Shown piece by piece: positions 13,801 through 27,616 of a stretch of 64,000 nt of DNA (its first letter is position 1; every line of letters starts with the position of its first letter). A program made the position numbers and the translations under genes. The stretch spans positions 1,426,001-1,490,000 of the forward strand of contig JAEMBT020000007.1 of NCBI GenBank assembly GCA_018873245.2, in the 5' to 3' direction. The notes below the pieces were generated by a model that was given only the letters and a program-made list of their open reading frames with translations, ran no database searches and was not told the DNA's origin. Origin of the DNA: Archegozetes longisetosus. Taxonomy: Eukaryota; Arthropoda; Arachnida; Sarcoptiformes; Trhypochthoniidae.

Positions 13801-16800
13801 TAACAAGTAAGCGAAAAATACGGGTCTAAATGAAATTTTATCTTTTTACTCATGAACTACTTGCAAACTTGATTGATATTTACGTTTATTTGTTAAACAA
13901 TAAAGTTAATTCAGTAAATTTTCTAATTAATTTTTGTATAAATTCATATAATTTAAATATATATCTATTATTTCATCTGAAAAATATTTATTATGATTTT
14001 GTTAAAAATAACAAAACCTCATCAACTCATTTAAATCAACTTTTATCGAGTAAATTTTATCAATTGAAAAATTAGAGCTACTGTTGTGTCAAAGTATCAT
14101 TTGGAGATTTTTAGCAATGAGTCATCTGAACAAATTCTTTTTTCTGACTTTTATCAGAAGAAACTGCAACTCATGAGTCATACCGTTGATGTCATGGACA
14201 TTTCAAGCATTATATTGAATCTATGGAAAATTCAAGATTATAGTTTAATAACCTATTATTTGAAAAATTGTCGTTAGAAGAAGTTTGTAGAGAAGCATTT
14301 ATTTTGATTTTAAATATGGACAAAATTGTCAATCTATTAACCTGAAGGAACTTTGTTAGAACTAACTTTAGTTATTAACCACTTCAAAAATACAGCCGAT
14401 CAATGTTGTAGTTCCAATTTTATTGTAATTCATAGGTAATTAAAAATTATAGTTACATGAAATTAAAATTTGATAAGCATTCACTTCATGCAGGAAGAAC
14501 AACTTGAATATGTATTTCTATAAATTTTGAATATGATATACTTAATTCGAAATTGAGTTCAAATCTGAGATGAAAGGAATCTGAAGAACACTTGTGTTTT
14601 GCTGATAAAGCTTGCAGAAATTGAATCACTTTCATTTAACATTTCAAGATTTTTTCTCAAGTTTGCCGTGCTATTAATCACAGCATTGTGAAGCTATCGA
14701 ATAGAGAATTGGAGAGTTTTAGAGCCTCCCACGTTATTTCGTTAAAAACTGAATATTTAATTCGCTCGTTAGTCAAGTTGAGAATTAACGACTATAAATG
14801 AGATTTTATTCTTGTTTAGGGTTATAAACACTTTCGAAATTTATTCATACTGTATAACAGCAAGAATTCATCTGAATAATTAATTACTTTTAGAAAAGTC
14901 GAAACTCATCAAAATTTAACACTTCTTGGTATATAAGCGGAAATTTAAGCCTGGATTCTTAACTGTAAGTCAATAAGTTTGACAGAGGATTAAGGATAGA
15001 GTGATGGAAAAATTCTGAGTTTGTAAGAAGAGAAAAGTACTTTTCGTTCTTTTATAGCCAGACATTAAGCAATAATGGGGGGCATTTTTGATGAATCAAA
15101 TCATTGCAGACTTTTAGGCGCTTTAGAATATAAGAAGTTCAGGGAAGCATCACAAGTTATAATATAACATTTTGAGCTAAGCTTCTGTTTTAAAAGATTA
15201 AAATCGATTTTTTGTGTCGTTTGTGATATTAATATGATTTTATATAAAGTTACGAAATTTCTATGTATAATCTAAGAGTTTAATCATTTTATTGGATATA
15301 AATTCTGCGTTCAATGCATTATATTTTTCTATAAGTTAGCAATTGATTGAATACTAAGAAACTGTAAACGAAGACAAACTATTATATGAAGTAATAGTAT
15401 AAGGGCAGGAAATCGAGAAAAACATTTAGGAAAATAACACATAAGAACACATCGAAGCATAAAAAGCTAGCGAGAGATAAGATGACAGAACTGTAGACAA
15501 ACAGAAAACACGGAATGAAGTTTATATAACTTCTGCTCTGTAGACAAGTTTGGCTTCTTGAGCTCACTTTTGAAGCTTACAGTTTGCACAGTCTTTAAGC
15601 GAGACTTTTTCGATTAAATATCAAAGTGTGAAGAATAGCATTTAATGCTATAAAAACGTAAAGTTAATAGAAAGAAATATAAGTCATTATATATATAGCT
15701 AGGATATTAACTATAATGATGTCAGGATAACGGCTGTAGCTCCTGTTAGTCTCTTTTTGTTAGTAAATCTTTGGTTTTCTTGTAAGTTAAATATCAAGAG
15801 TCAAAAAACAGTATTCGATTCAGAGAAACCGTTCAGTTATTTTATTGTTCGATATGGAGTGTTAAATCAGAAAATGTTCCCTTAATTAACATAGTGTATA
15901 AGATTTAGGAGTATTTTTCGAATAAACGTCATAAAAAAATACTTATCATTATCACAAGACTATGATTAAGGTTAAAATAATTTGTTTTCTAATCGAGACA
16001 ATATTAATCAATAATATTGTTCAACAATTAGCTATCTAGTCATTCAATGTTAAGATCGGAAAATTTTCTCAATTCTTTCTTTTTTAACTTGATATAAAAA
16101 ATTCTCTAACATTAAAATTTTTCTTCTTTCTAAACTGTAGTCGCACAGAGAAGGCTTTATGGATAGAAAAGGGCAGCTTATATAAAATGTTTCAAATCAA
16201 GATAAATAGCTCATGATTCGATTTTTTCTTTGGTCTCCTTTATATTTCAGGCCTCTCTTTAATTCTTTTCTCCAATGCGCGATCCAAGAGTAATCATTTT
16301 AGCAATAATATATACAGTTTCATGACTTTTAAACAAAAGCTGAACAGTTTGTAACTTTCTTGGTTATAGCATTGCTTAAAATATGTTTTAAATTTTCTCA
16401 AAGAATTGAATCGAATTTTTTGTATCATTGGCAAATCTAGCTATTAATCTAGTACTACTATTACATCAAAATCTATTATATGTTGATTATCTTTCAAAGA
16501 ATTAATAACTCTAAAGCTTTTAGTATCATGTAATCGATTAAAAGTCATATCATATATGTCCGACTTGATAATTTGTGTGAATAATGATTATATCAGCAGT
16601 TTATAATGTAAATCTTGAGAGATTAGAGAATAGAAAAATAAAAAATTGTAAAGTTAATTCAAAATTCAATGATACTTTTCGAAACAAATCTACAGTACTT
16701 TGATGACTAAATACTACAGGAAGATTCTCGCAAAACTTATATAAAGTGATGCGATACTAATATAAAAATTAAAGTATGCTAGGACGAATTTTATGAATAT

Positions 16801-19800
16801 AAAAAATTCTTACTCTGATCTGTCTCGAGTCTGAAATCGAGAAACTGTCTGTTTCACAATATTCAAAGCTTGTCCAAAATCGAACCGCATTTCTAATTCG
16901 TTTATTTTTCACGCAATTTAAATAAGATTGTTTGAGAATAATCTCCAGAACAAAATTCCAGTAACAAAAAACAGATTTTTCTTATCTATACCACTCCCTG
17001 TTTATTCTTTTTATCTATCAGTTAATGTCCAACAAGAGAAAAACACAACAATAATAACTTCCAGATAGCGATGAAGTAGAATAAGGAGAAGAAGAAGAAG
17101 ATTAGGTCGAGAAAAAATAAATTGCACACAAAAGTAATACTCTTTCGTTTTATATAAGTAGATAATTGCGGATGGAAAGTGAAGCAGTAATTCGAGATTT
17201 GGGCCTAAATTCTGGATTAGACTCTGGGAGCTGTGCACGCTTTACAGTTGTTATTGTGTTATACTTATAGTTGCATTGAAATCAATCTCTGGATACTATG
17301 ATTACCGAAATCACTGTACAATAATAATAAACTTAATCACAAGTGTATGAGTAGGAGAAAACACAATACTATTGAAAACGATCAAGTGTAATTTCGGGAA
17401 ATATTATCCACAGTTTATTAACATTTCGATTAGTAATTTGGTCATTGTTTTTCTAGAAATTGACTTATTATTACTTTCTTTATTAGAATCGATTGTTCAT
17501 AGAACTTTTATTATTTTTTAAAAATAAAGTTTAGAGAATTAGTGAGAGTTCACAGTTTTTTCAACAACAATTAAACAATTTCAACATTTATAACACGATA
17601 GAATTACAGTTTTTCAATCAGAAAATTTCAAATTTTTCTAATCTAAAATGAATAACATTTAATAGATATTTAGATATTAATTAGAATTAATTGAATTTAA
17701 GGGAGAGATAAACGATGAACAGATCAAACATTCAATAGATTACAAACAACACATATTCGATGCAAAGAAGAATCATGGAAAGCGGCTTTTTTGTTAACGA
17801 TCTAACTGTGTTACTGACTTTATGACACTATTTGATTCTTCTTTGAGACACTGGGACTCTCTCTCCCGCACAGAGTATAAGCAACACATACATTATAACA
17901 TTATATGAAACATACATAGACACCGAAAAGTTTGGCTATAATGCGCCAATGCGTTATGCGATTGCGCTCACTGTGTAAGTTATACACACTATTCAACATT
18001 ATTTGAAACATACACAGCTTTTGATAGTTTTAATAGGAGTATGCTCCAAGTTTTCGACTTAATTTTACTTCGTCTGAACACTCGTGTGAGTTAGAAAATA
18101 CATATTTCTACTGAGAGTTCAATTTTTACCAATTTCTTAAGACACGTGTTGTTTGTTACTTTCTATCCTTCTGGTCCTTACATATACTCTGTCTCACAAC
18201 CAATTTCCATATTATTGAAAATCAGGTCTATTGTTGTGTTTTCATTGTTAAACGATGAAATTTTAAGTAGTGACTTTATAGATTTCTAAGAATTTTCTTC
18301 ATTGAAAAAACAAAGTTTGCCACTTTCAAATTGTTCAATATAGAGATTCAAATTTTTTTCCGATCATTACAAAGCTATCTATCGTTTTACAAAATGACAT
18401 TCAAATTTTTATACTATTGAAAATCATTTAAACTGTATTTCTAAGTATCACAACATGAGTAAGCAATGTTTTATCAATCTTTGTTTTAATATAATTATGT
18501 TCATTTTTGAAGGAATTAGCCGTGATAAAAAACATAGCTTCTATTATAATTCAAACAATAATCTAAATAAAGGTCCTTTTATGGTCACTTACAATACAAA
18601 TTGGCTTTGATTATATGGCAAAAAATCCAATGTGTGAGGAAGTAATCATTGAAAGATTCAATGGTTAGAGAGAAAATGTTTTGAAAAGTTTATCAAATTT
18701 ATTACATTTTATTACTGATAATCTGAAACTTTCCATGAGATCCTTGAATATCCTTTACCTCTGGACTTTTACTTTAAGCAAAAGAAAAAAGATACAAATA
18801 AAAGTTTTGGATATTTTTATCTTTTGTTCAAAAAGGTTTGAATCTATTTTATTCTTTGAAGTGTTACTTTTTCCATATCTATTTGTATAGAAAGGATAAG
18901 GAATGATTTAATTAGTCGCGATGCAACTCAAGTGAACTTTTTATTTAAATTTGAAGTGATTTGTATACCTAAAACAGATTTTCGAAGTAAGTACTCTTTT
19001 CCTAAAAATTGTCCTGCTTTTAGGGTCTTCTATGAAGGACTATTTTCTAGTAATTAAAAGCTCATATTTTCATCTCAATGTACTTAATTTTAAACTGTAA
19101 TCATATTTGCAGCTATTACTTTGTATATTGTTATTGATTTTGAAAATTTTATTTTTGGGTACTATTTTATTATTATACATTATAAATAGGATGGATAGCA
19201 CGCTGTAATCACGTAGGACACTACGCGTAACCAGTATCGCATAGCGACATTACTGCGCAAACAAATTTCCACTGACAAATTTGATTTACTTCAATTTTCA
19301 AGTTTGAGTTATACTAAGCTTAGAACAGGTTAAGTTTGCTTCAGTTTCATAGATGTTGTTCCAAGCTTTTATTTAGATTACATTTAGTTTTATTAAATTT
19401 ACTTATTGAGCATTTTATTTGATAAGCATGATTTGTATTTAGAAAATGCGTTATGCGGTAATGTATCACTCTTTAACATCATACAGAGTACTGTCCGTCT
19501 AGTTGTATAGCACGCAATAATGGTTACGCTGAACATAGAATGACCACCACTTGCCAAGCCAAAACTGGACATAAACATCAAGGAAGGACTCTTAGGGAAA
19601 TTTTTCCAAAAGGATACTTTGATCAGTATATTTGCAAGGAAACTGGTTTAGAATGCTGTTTTTTTTATTTGAGACTCATTAACTATAATAAGTTATCACG
19701 GTTTTCATCTTTGTTTTATTATTTAAAAAAAACTTAATCACTTCATCAAATTGTAATACTTTTCCTGTTTGAAATTTTTAAAATCTAATTTCGTGAATTT

Positions 19801-21275
19801 TCTAATCGAAGTTCAAGACTATCCAATCATAAACTGGATTGTTGGTCGATCCAATTATAATATTAACTGTTTTATCAGAAATGATATTAATTTAATTAAA
19901 TTGTTGAATCGCTATTGATTTTCAAATAAACAAATAAATATCCTTCAAACTAACAAATGAATTAGAATAATTTAGCTCGAAAAGTTAAAACCAAAAAACA
20001 AAAATTTTAGCATCAAATTTTAACATGTTTACCATGATTCTATTTACACTATGACAGTATCAGCTTTTAGTATAAGCCCAACTTCACTTTATTCTCTCTT
20101 ACTTTTGCTTCACTCCACTCTCTGCACACTCTCTATTCTCGCACTTATTCCCCATTCAGGCCATTGAATAAAATCCCTTTTCAACTGTTGGCATCGCATT
20201 GAAAGCACTCTTGAATGTTTGATGAAGTAATATAAAACGCTAGACATCAAATGTTAAGAGACTTTGTAATGCAGTTCTAGCCTTAAAACCAACACAGCAT
20301 TAATATTAACTGAAAAGGACTTACATACAAAATATCGAAGTTTTATGCTTTATTTACAACTTAATCAAAATTTTTCAAAACTTTTAGAAAGATCTTAAGC
20401 TATTTTAAGATGTCCTTCTAAGTTCCGGTTTTAAAGACTAGTGTTTTGCATTCAAATAAAAATATTTTGCATTCAAACATAAAATTAATAGTCAGTCAAT
20501 CATTTGAATGAAAATTACTTTTTTCAGGTTTTGTTGAGAATAATATTGCTTTTGAAACGAGATACCTGTAGATCTTTTGTCGAGACCATTTTCATTTAGA
20601 CTATCAATTGAGCGCATAATTAATTCCTTTCGTCTGTTAAGTGAGGTGTGTTAAGAGAACGAACAGTCGAGATAGAGAAATAAAGCCACGGAGAAAGATA
20701 ATCGAAAAGATGTGTAAATAGACATGAAAAACAATGTGACATAGCAGTACTGAAAGTATCAGTTGAGTCAAGCTTTGAATATCTATTTGAAAGTAAGTTG
20801 CTTCCAGGCATTTGTTGGCACACAATCACATAACGAATGATATGCTTTAAAGGATATTCATTAACAAATATTAAGCACTTTAAAAAAGTCAGAAAAAGTG
20901 ACTCGAATCTTATCAACGTAATTTTTTATATGATCTATTTTTAATTATTTATGTCTAAGTAATTGAGAAAATTTTAAATCAAGTGCCTATAATTCAATTT
21001 ATTAATTGCAGTAGAGTAAAAAACCGAAATCAGACTATCGTGTCGAATAGCTAATATATCTATTCTCACATTATTAATTGAATACAAACCCTTAAATATA
21101 AAACTGAAAACTTATATTATTAAATTTGCAGGCTTTTCTCTAAAAGAGAAAAAATATTTGAAGAATCGTTGACAGAACAGTATATAAAACAAGTAGTTTG
21201 TAAGCCATAGCAAAATTTGTCAGCGAGTGCACTCTAAAACTCTCAATCGAAACATAGTATAATGCGATTTTTCAT

Positions 21276-21279
<4 letters not shown>

Positions 21280-21334
<55 letters not shown>
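21280..21334. repeat. (CT)n microsatellite, about 55 bases
   Basis: A CT dinucleotide run with one G interruption near its 3' end. The surrounding 21180-21530 stretch is less AT-rich than its neighbours and has TATATAAAA-like words, but I cannot support a promoter call. Confidence 0.95.
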
Positions 21335-21335
<1 letters not shown>

Positions 21336-24300
21336 GTCTATTCCTTTGGGTCCATTAGCGAGATTGCATTCACTCTATCGTACTGCATATATAGTGAGAG
21401 CGACACACAGAATATAGCTTGAGTATCGCAGTATGTATATGAGAAGATAAATAATAAATATATAGTGAAATTTATAGGACAAGCGATCGGTTTGTCAATT
21501 ATTCGATGCAGACACGGCCGGACACGATATCCTAAAATATATCCATTTATATTTGTATTACTATAAACTAGTATATTGGATATTAGCTACTGTATACTCT
21601 AGTTTTCATGAGAAAAGTATGCTTCTAATAAAGAACTGAAGGGAAATTTTTTCTAAGAATTCTGAAAATTAAAGTTCGAAAATCTTTATATTTATTTTAC
21701 TGAGATAATTTGAAAACTTTCGTTCTGAGTAAGAGCAAACAATTATCCAAATCGAATGAATTTACAATAATTTATTGATACAAATATCTAAAAGGTTCTA
21801 AATTTTATAACCGGTACTGGAAGTTCAATTATATTTTATTGAAAAATTTCCATTAAAAATAATTTACATCTGGAAAGTGCCAATGGTAAACTGAATGAGT
21901 TTTAATTTGATAGCGTTTGATGAAGTTTAATTACAATTTGTTGTAACATTTTAAAGATGAGGTTATTTTTCTATTGCACCATATTTTGGATAAAACAATG
22001 AGTTCTAATATAAATTGTTATTTTCCAATGCGACTATTGATAACTTATGCGAATAAAAAATACTTAATTTACGTTCCCATAAAAATTCCGTTTAACATAT
22101 CAAAACAGGTTTTATATATTACTTGAGAAATGCCATTTAAGTGACTTAAATCTACGCAAGTTTGTACTAAATTTTGTCTTTCCTGAATGAATGTATAGCA
22201 TTGAAATTGGTTGCGCATCAAGTTATTCAAGCAATAACAATACCATTAATGCATTTGAAGTCCTGTGTGGGGGGAGTTTGACAATGAAAAGGAACAGAAT
22301 TGATATGCTGTCATTTAGGTAACAAAATTATGTTATATGAACGTTAGTGACGGCATTATCTAATAATATAAGATTTACATTAATATTTATACAATTTTGT
22401 TATTGCATTCACTTCAGTTTATGCATTAGTTGTGGATCGATATATGCAGGAAATGAGTATTAGAGAGAATACGTGTCACGCGCATATCTATCGACTCCTA
22501 TATAAATATAAGTTTTATTAGATTTTATCATTCTGTCAATAGATATCAGTGTCAGCAGGTTTCCATTGTAATAAGTGTCTCTGTTTTAATCTATTTTGTA
22601 GGTCAATTAGACCTAGAATAAATATGATTTTCAATTTCAATGTTTACTATTGGCTACCAATGCAGAGAAACTTTCAATGCATTCCGATCAATTGATTATG
22701 ACTTGAAACTAGATCAATAATTTGATTGTGATCATAGTTTTAATTTTGTCCAATTTATCGATTCAAAATGAGTTAATCTTCGAGTACAAATATTTTTTCT
22801 ACTGGATTTCAATTAACTTAAATTTGTGCATTACGAGATTAAGTTTAAATTAATCTTGTTTAAGTTCCACAAGAGAACAATCTTATAAGAATCATTTTCT
22901 CAACTATACACTCAGTATATTTTTGTCAGTGTGTATACTCGTTAATTGATTTGTAAACTTAAAAGTATCACAGGAAAAGGACGTGTATTTTTCAAGAATT
23001 AATAGAAAAGAAAATTATTTTTAATTAGTTATTTAAACTGAATTGTTTTAAATGTATTTTTTAGTTACGAGAATAATTGAGTTCAGTAAAATATTTTATT
23101 TAGACAGATAAAGTCAGACTAGTTACCAAACGATGGGTTATCTGCATTAGTTTATTTGCTTGCTTTTATGTTCAAAACTTTTTTTGACTCATGCTGGCGT
23201 GCTTTGCTTCATGTTATTTTTGAATTTTCGTGCTTATTTCGACAAAAATTGAAAGTTTCATTTATTGTTTTTATAGAAGAAGGCATTTTTCTCGACATAA
23301 GAGGACATTTACAAATAAATTTTGCGAAGAATATTGATCTAATTTCAAATTTGTACACAAATTTTAACGCTTACGGACTAAATAGCTCTTAGATCGTTGA
23401 GAAATTATTTCTATTTTTTAAGATTTGATTCAAACCAATGTTAATGATTTTTTTTAGTTTTGAAGCAGAAAGTTATGGAAAAATAATTGCCTCGCAAACT
23501 GTCTAAGAACATTTCAAGTTTTGAGGTAAAAATAATGTAGTTTTTACTAACTTTGAACTAAAAAAGTTAAATTATCACATTTCTATGTTATTATTAGCTA
23601 ACACTAGTTAATTAACAATAAGAATAGTCATTAAATGTGTACACTTTCACGGTATTCTCTCGCATTCTATGTTATTAACTTTATGGCTCGCTGTTTACCA
23701 TTCACTAATGCAAAATCTTATATAATCGATTAATTCGAGAACTGGTTTGATAAAAAAAAAAACTAGCAATGAAAGAAACGTACTAATGAGTGTTGAAAGG
23801 TTTTGTCATAGGAAAGAATCTAAATCAACTGAGTTTAAAGTTTCCCGAAACACCTCTAAATAGGCATATCTCTCATGAAAATTTCAACAAGTTCAGGCTA
23901 AGAAGCGAGGAACAAGTCGGATTTCAAAAATAAATATTAGTTTTCAATTGGGGTTGGATTTTCAAAATTTCATATATCAAAAACCGAGCGAGATAATGAA
24001 CAATAATCTTCATTTAAACATGTCTCCTTAGATACTCTTCATTTCTAAATTAAAATTTTTCAACAATGCTTTATTCTCTCTGTTTCTTCATTTAGTTAAT
24101 GATCAATTTTAGAGAAGGATTGTTTAATTCATAAATTAATAATGATCTCATTGAAAATCAAGGTATCTGGTACTTTTATTTCGAATTTGTGAAGTAAGAG
24201 GATGTTTTTATTTGTGATAATTAAAGTGATTTTAACTACATGTAACTCAATAAGCTACCTATGAAAAAGTCAAGTATTTATCATTGTAAACAACATAATC

Positions 24301-26251
24301 ACTGTACGGTATTGTATCATCTTTAGCTTATTAAATCCTCCGTTAATTATGCTTGAATTCTATCTAGCTTAAATAATAAAATGCGGAGACTCATATTTCA
24401 TGAATAAAAATAACTGGAGAAATAAGAGCGGAATTGGATTTACATAGTAAACACTTTGTAGTTTTCAATTTCTTCTCAATTAGGCAAATGTTACAATGCA
24501 TTTCCACAAGTACTTATATCGAGCATTCGCTATAAAATGAACTCCAAAAGTCTTCCTAAACTGTTCTGCTTTAGCAGTTTCGATTAAAAGTTACAAATGA
24601 GTCAATGAAAAGTCAATGATTGAGAGCCTGATTTTGAATTTTTATCGGTTAGATTCATTGATAAATGCCATATTCATAAAAATTGCGTATGAAGCAAATG
24701 AAAGAGTTTTTATCGTGAACATTTTTTTAAAAGCTTGAAAGAATTGGAAGCTAATGTTAAAAATTAAATCAAGAAAATAACTACTGAAATGACCATCAAT
24801 TCATCCGATAATATGATTAAACGAGCTAAAGCATGTTTGGAGTGCGACGGAAAATATTTTCAACATTTAGTCAAGTGAATTTTTTATTCTCTCTAAACAC
24901 TTTTGTTAATTTACTCAATAGAGACTGGGAAACTGAAAAATTGGTATTAAGATCTCTAAGGTTTACTTATCAGTCAATACAGATATCGTGTTCTTAAAAA
25001 ATGTTCTTAAAAAATGTTCTTAAAAAAATATTTCTCTTATTTTACTTAACTGTCAATCTAGCAGTTCGTCTTATAGCGAATGCCCGATATCAAAATTAAG
25101 TTTGTAGTTTGACTTTACTTTTAAACAGGGTTGTAATGATTCGAGGGCTTAAAGTTGCCAAATCGGTTGGAACTCACTAAATCAGAAGTTGAAATACTTT
25201 TTATTACAAATTTTTAGTCATTTTCACTTTTTTCTATCAAGTTTTATGAGCAAAATCTCAGCTTTGCTTATCAAACCCTTGAAATGGTGTGTTGAGCTAT
25301 TAAATATAATTCTCCATCTGACCTAGATGTCTAGAATACTTACTCTTCAAAATAGTTTCACTGATATTATAGTAATTTAAAATGCTAATAAATTTCGTTG
25401 AAAAAGGGCAGAGATTCATATATAAAAAACATCACGAAAAAAATCTTTAAGCTTTTGAAAACCAATGAAAATCTCAGAATTCAGGCAAAAATAACATTTC
25501 AGAGTTAAATCGAAAAGCTATATTTGTGCCCCACATGCATTCACTATCCTATATTTTCAATTTGCTTGAGTTATGGTTAAGAAACAAAACCAGTAATCCC
25601 TAAGTTAGGACAGTTCTGGTGATAACATAATTAGCGACTTATAGTTGAGATACCTGGTTGAGACGCTCGAGCGATCTTATATTATTTTGAATTAGCATCT
25701 AATTGAACTGCGCCTAAAATATAAGGAAGATTTATAGAAAACGTCACCATCTGACGATAGAGCTTGACAATGTATCATCGATCGCAAATGCTCTGGTTAA
25801 CTCTTACTTTTTAACGATTTAATATTCCCATAATCTATTCAGAGCTTAAACTTAATCTCTTAGTGATACATTATGCATGTCTTAAAATTCCATAAATTAT
25901 CAGATCTTTCCCATCATAACTATTTAAAGTGACTAGTTTTGATTGCCACTGACTAGTAGGGCTTATTACAGCTTTAACTTAATGGCAATAAAAGCTCATC
26001 CAGCTTCTATATCATTATGGTATCTGAAGTAATATATCAATGATGACAATGTCGAGGTCAAATGATTAACAAAGTTTTTTATACAGGTTCACTCTTCATT
26101 CTTTATTTTGATTTAAAACATTTATCACTTTCGAAAGAACATGTTATAAACCAATTAGCTATATACTTTCCAATGTAAACAAGAATAACTGTTTTACACG
26201 AAGTCTGGTAATGAAATCATATAGTAAACAGAGTTTGAATCTAAATCATAA

Positions 26252-27616
26252 ACTATAGGAGGGTTGAAAATACAATAATATTACTTGATTTCTTCAGTTA
26301 AGCATCTAAACACTCGTGTGATAGAAAATAGAATGTATTTCTGCACTGATTGTGTTGACTCACGTAGACTCCCAATAGCAGATGGTTTTGATGGTTAAGC
26401 TGTTGAACGTCTATTGATAACAATACACGTATAGATATCTATATAAAAACCTCGTTCTATGAGCAATCAATTGAATGCAATGATCAAATTGAGAAATTGA
26501 GTATAAAGTTAGATATACTGCATATGACTTTTTCAACAGCATGTACAGATAACTTTAAAAAGGCATGTTCGAACTTTTGAATAAAAAAGATTAGACTATT
26601 TTTTTACCTTTTATCAAAATAATCGGTAAACATTCTAGCTATTAACAGTTCAAATTACAGTCATTGAAAACTTTTACATTTTAGTCATTCACTAGTATTT
26701 AGTATGCCCCCCATTTACTTCAATAATCGGTTTCAATCTTCGTGGCAAACAATTAATTAAATTGACACAAAGATTATTATTATTAATATTATCCCTCATC
26801 TCATTGCACTATCCGGCTGTCGCTAACCCTAACCATAACTCGTCCTCATTTTCAAAAGTTCCATTATTTGCAACTCTAACTCTAGAATTCCCAAATATTC
26901 TCTATATCTTCTCGAATTTCTGAGAAAGTCCTAAATTGATTCGCGGTTGCAACTCTAAAAATACCTAAATCCTGTTCTTGATTTGGTTTGCACTAGCGGC
27001 TACTACTCTTACGCAAATGCATTAATCCAATTTCATAAAATCTATGAAGCCATTTATTTACAGTTCTTTTGTCGCGTTCTATCATTTCAGCAATTTCATC
27101 GTTATGATTTTGCCCATGATGTAATATTATTAAATTTCATTCTTTTTCGCCAATTGGTTTATCGTTTCTCCGCTGTATATTCTCAACAAGTTCCATTACA
27201 AACTGTATAGTAAATTAAGATGTATAAGGAAAATAACTTGAAAAATGACTCAAAATGTGTTTATGTGGTAAAAACAGATTTTTTTGCAGTCGAAAGCTTA
27301 CTTAATGTATTCATAATTTATCAAGGTAGGTTAGATTATCAAGTTTTAATATCAATTCTTATCTTGAAAGCAAACAAAATGTAAATCTTTATCTTTCCTT
27401 ATTAAAAAGTTCATACGTGCCAATTTTTAAGTTCAATGTACTGTGCATTATGATGAGAAAAATTCAGGGTAACTCTATGGTTTATTTTCTATATGGAAAA
27501 ACATCCAATTCACAGTATGACAATTAGCATTATAAGTTCAATAAGAGTTGTTAAAAATATTCAAAACTCTTTTAACGAATTTATTCTATGTTACTAAATA
27601 GATTTTCAAGTTTATA
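26252..27616 (+). repeat. Dispersed repeat, copy interrupted by a Tc1-like element
   Basis: This is the second copy of the 9290-9756 repeat, in inverted orientation about 17 kb away. The left part (26252-26545) and right part (27439-27616) align to the two halves of the other copy. The junctions read CATGTA before the insertion and TACTGTGCATTATG after it, so the TA is duplicated on either side. Removing the insert and one TA restores the arrangement seen at 9.45 kb. Confidence 0.8.
26546..27438 (-). mobile_element. Internally deleted Tc1/mariner element, 893 bp
   Basis: The ends form imperfect terminal inverted repeats of about 45 bp: both begin CA, then share an ACTT-AAAA block and a GAACTTTT-AATAA block. 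TA dinucleotides flank both ends, the target duplication of Tc1/mariner. On the minus strand, around 27020-27160, a helix-turn-helix segment is readable (core EIAEMIERDKRTVNKWL), as in the N-terminal DNA-binding region of Tc1-type transposases. On the same strand, near 26700-26770, the C-terminal tail NCLPRRLKPIIEVNGGHTK is readable. The catalytic DDE core between them is absent, so the copy is a non-autonomous deletion derivative. Confidence 0.85.

Larger units (their letters stand above)
9757..26251. other. AT-rich gene-free stretch with microsatellites
   Basis: No protein family, RNA gene or complete transposon is recognisable across these 16 kb apart from the CT tracts listed separately. 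Open frames here (for example 13830-14075, 18681-18890, 20620-20916, 23156-23392) are short and AT-driven and match no motif I know. A purine run (GAA)n occurs near 17088-17101. The segment around 18072-18120 contains a CACTCGTGTGAG motif reminiscent of the 9.3-kb repeat and may be a decayed fragment of it. Confidence 0.55.

Noticed and set aside
13830-14277. Two neighbouring ORFs of 81 and 63 codons
   Set aside because: They are in different frames, AT-driven in composition (Asn, Leu, Tyr, Lys), the second needs a non-ATG start, and no motif or splice signal links them.
20620-20916. 98-codon minus-strand ORF
   Set aside because: A second frame overlaps it almost completely, there is no family resemblance, and flanking splice sites or a signal peptide are not convincing.
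23156-23392. 78-codon plus-strand ORF
   Set aside because: Hydrophobic and aromatic low-complexity composition with no motif; expected by chance in AT-rich DNA of this length.
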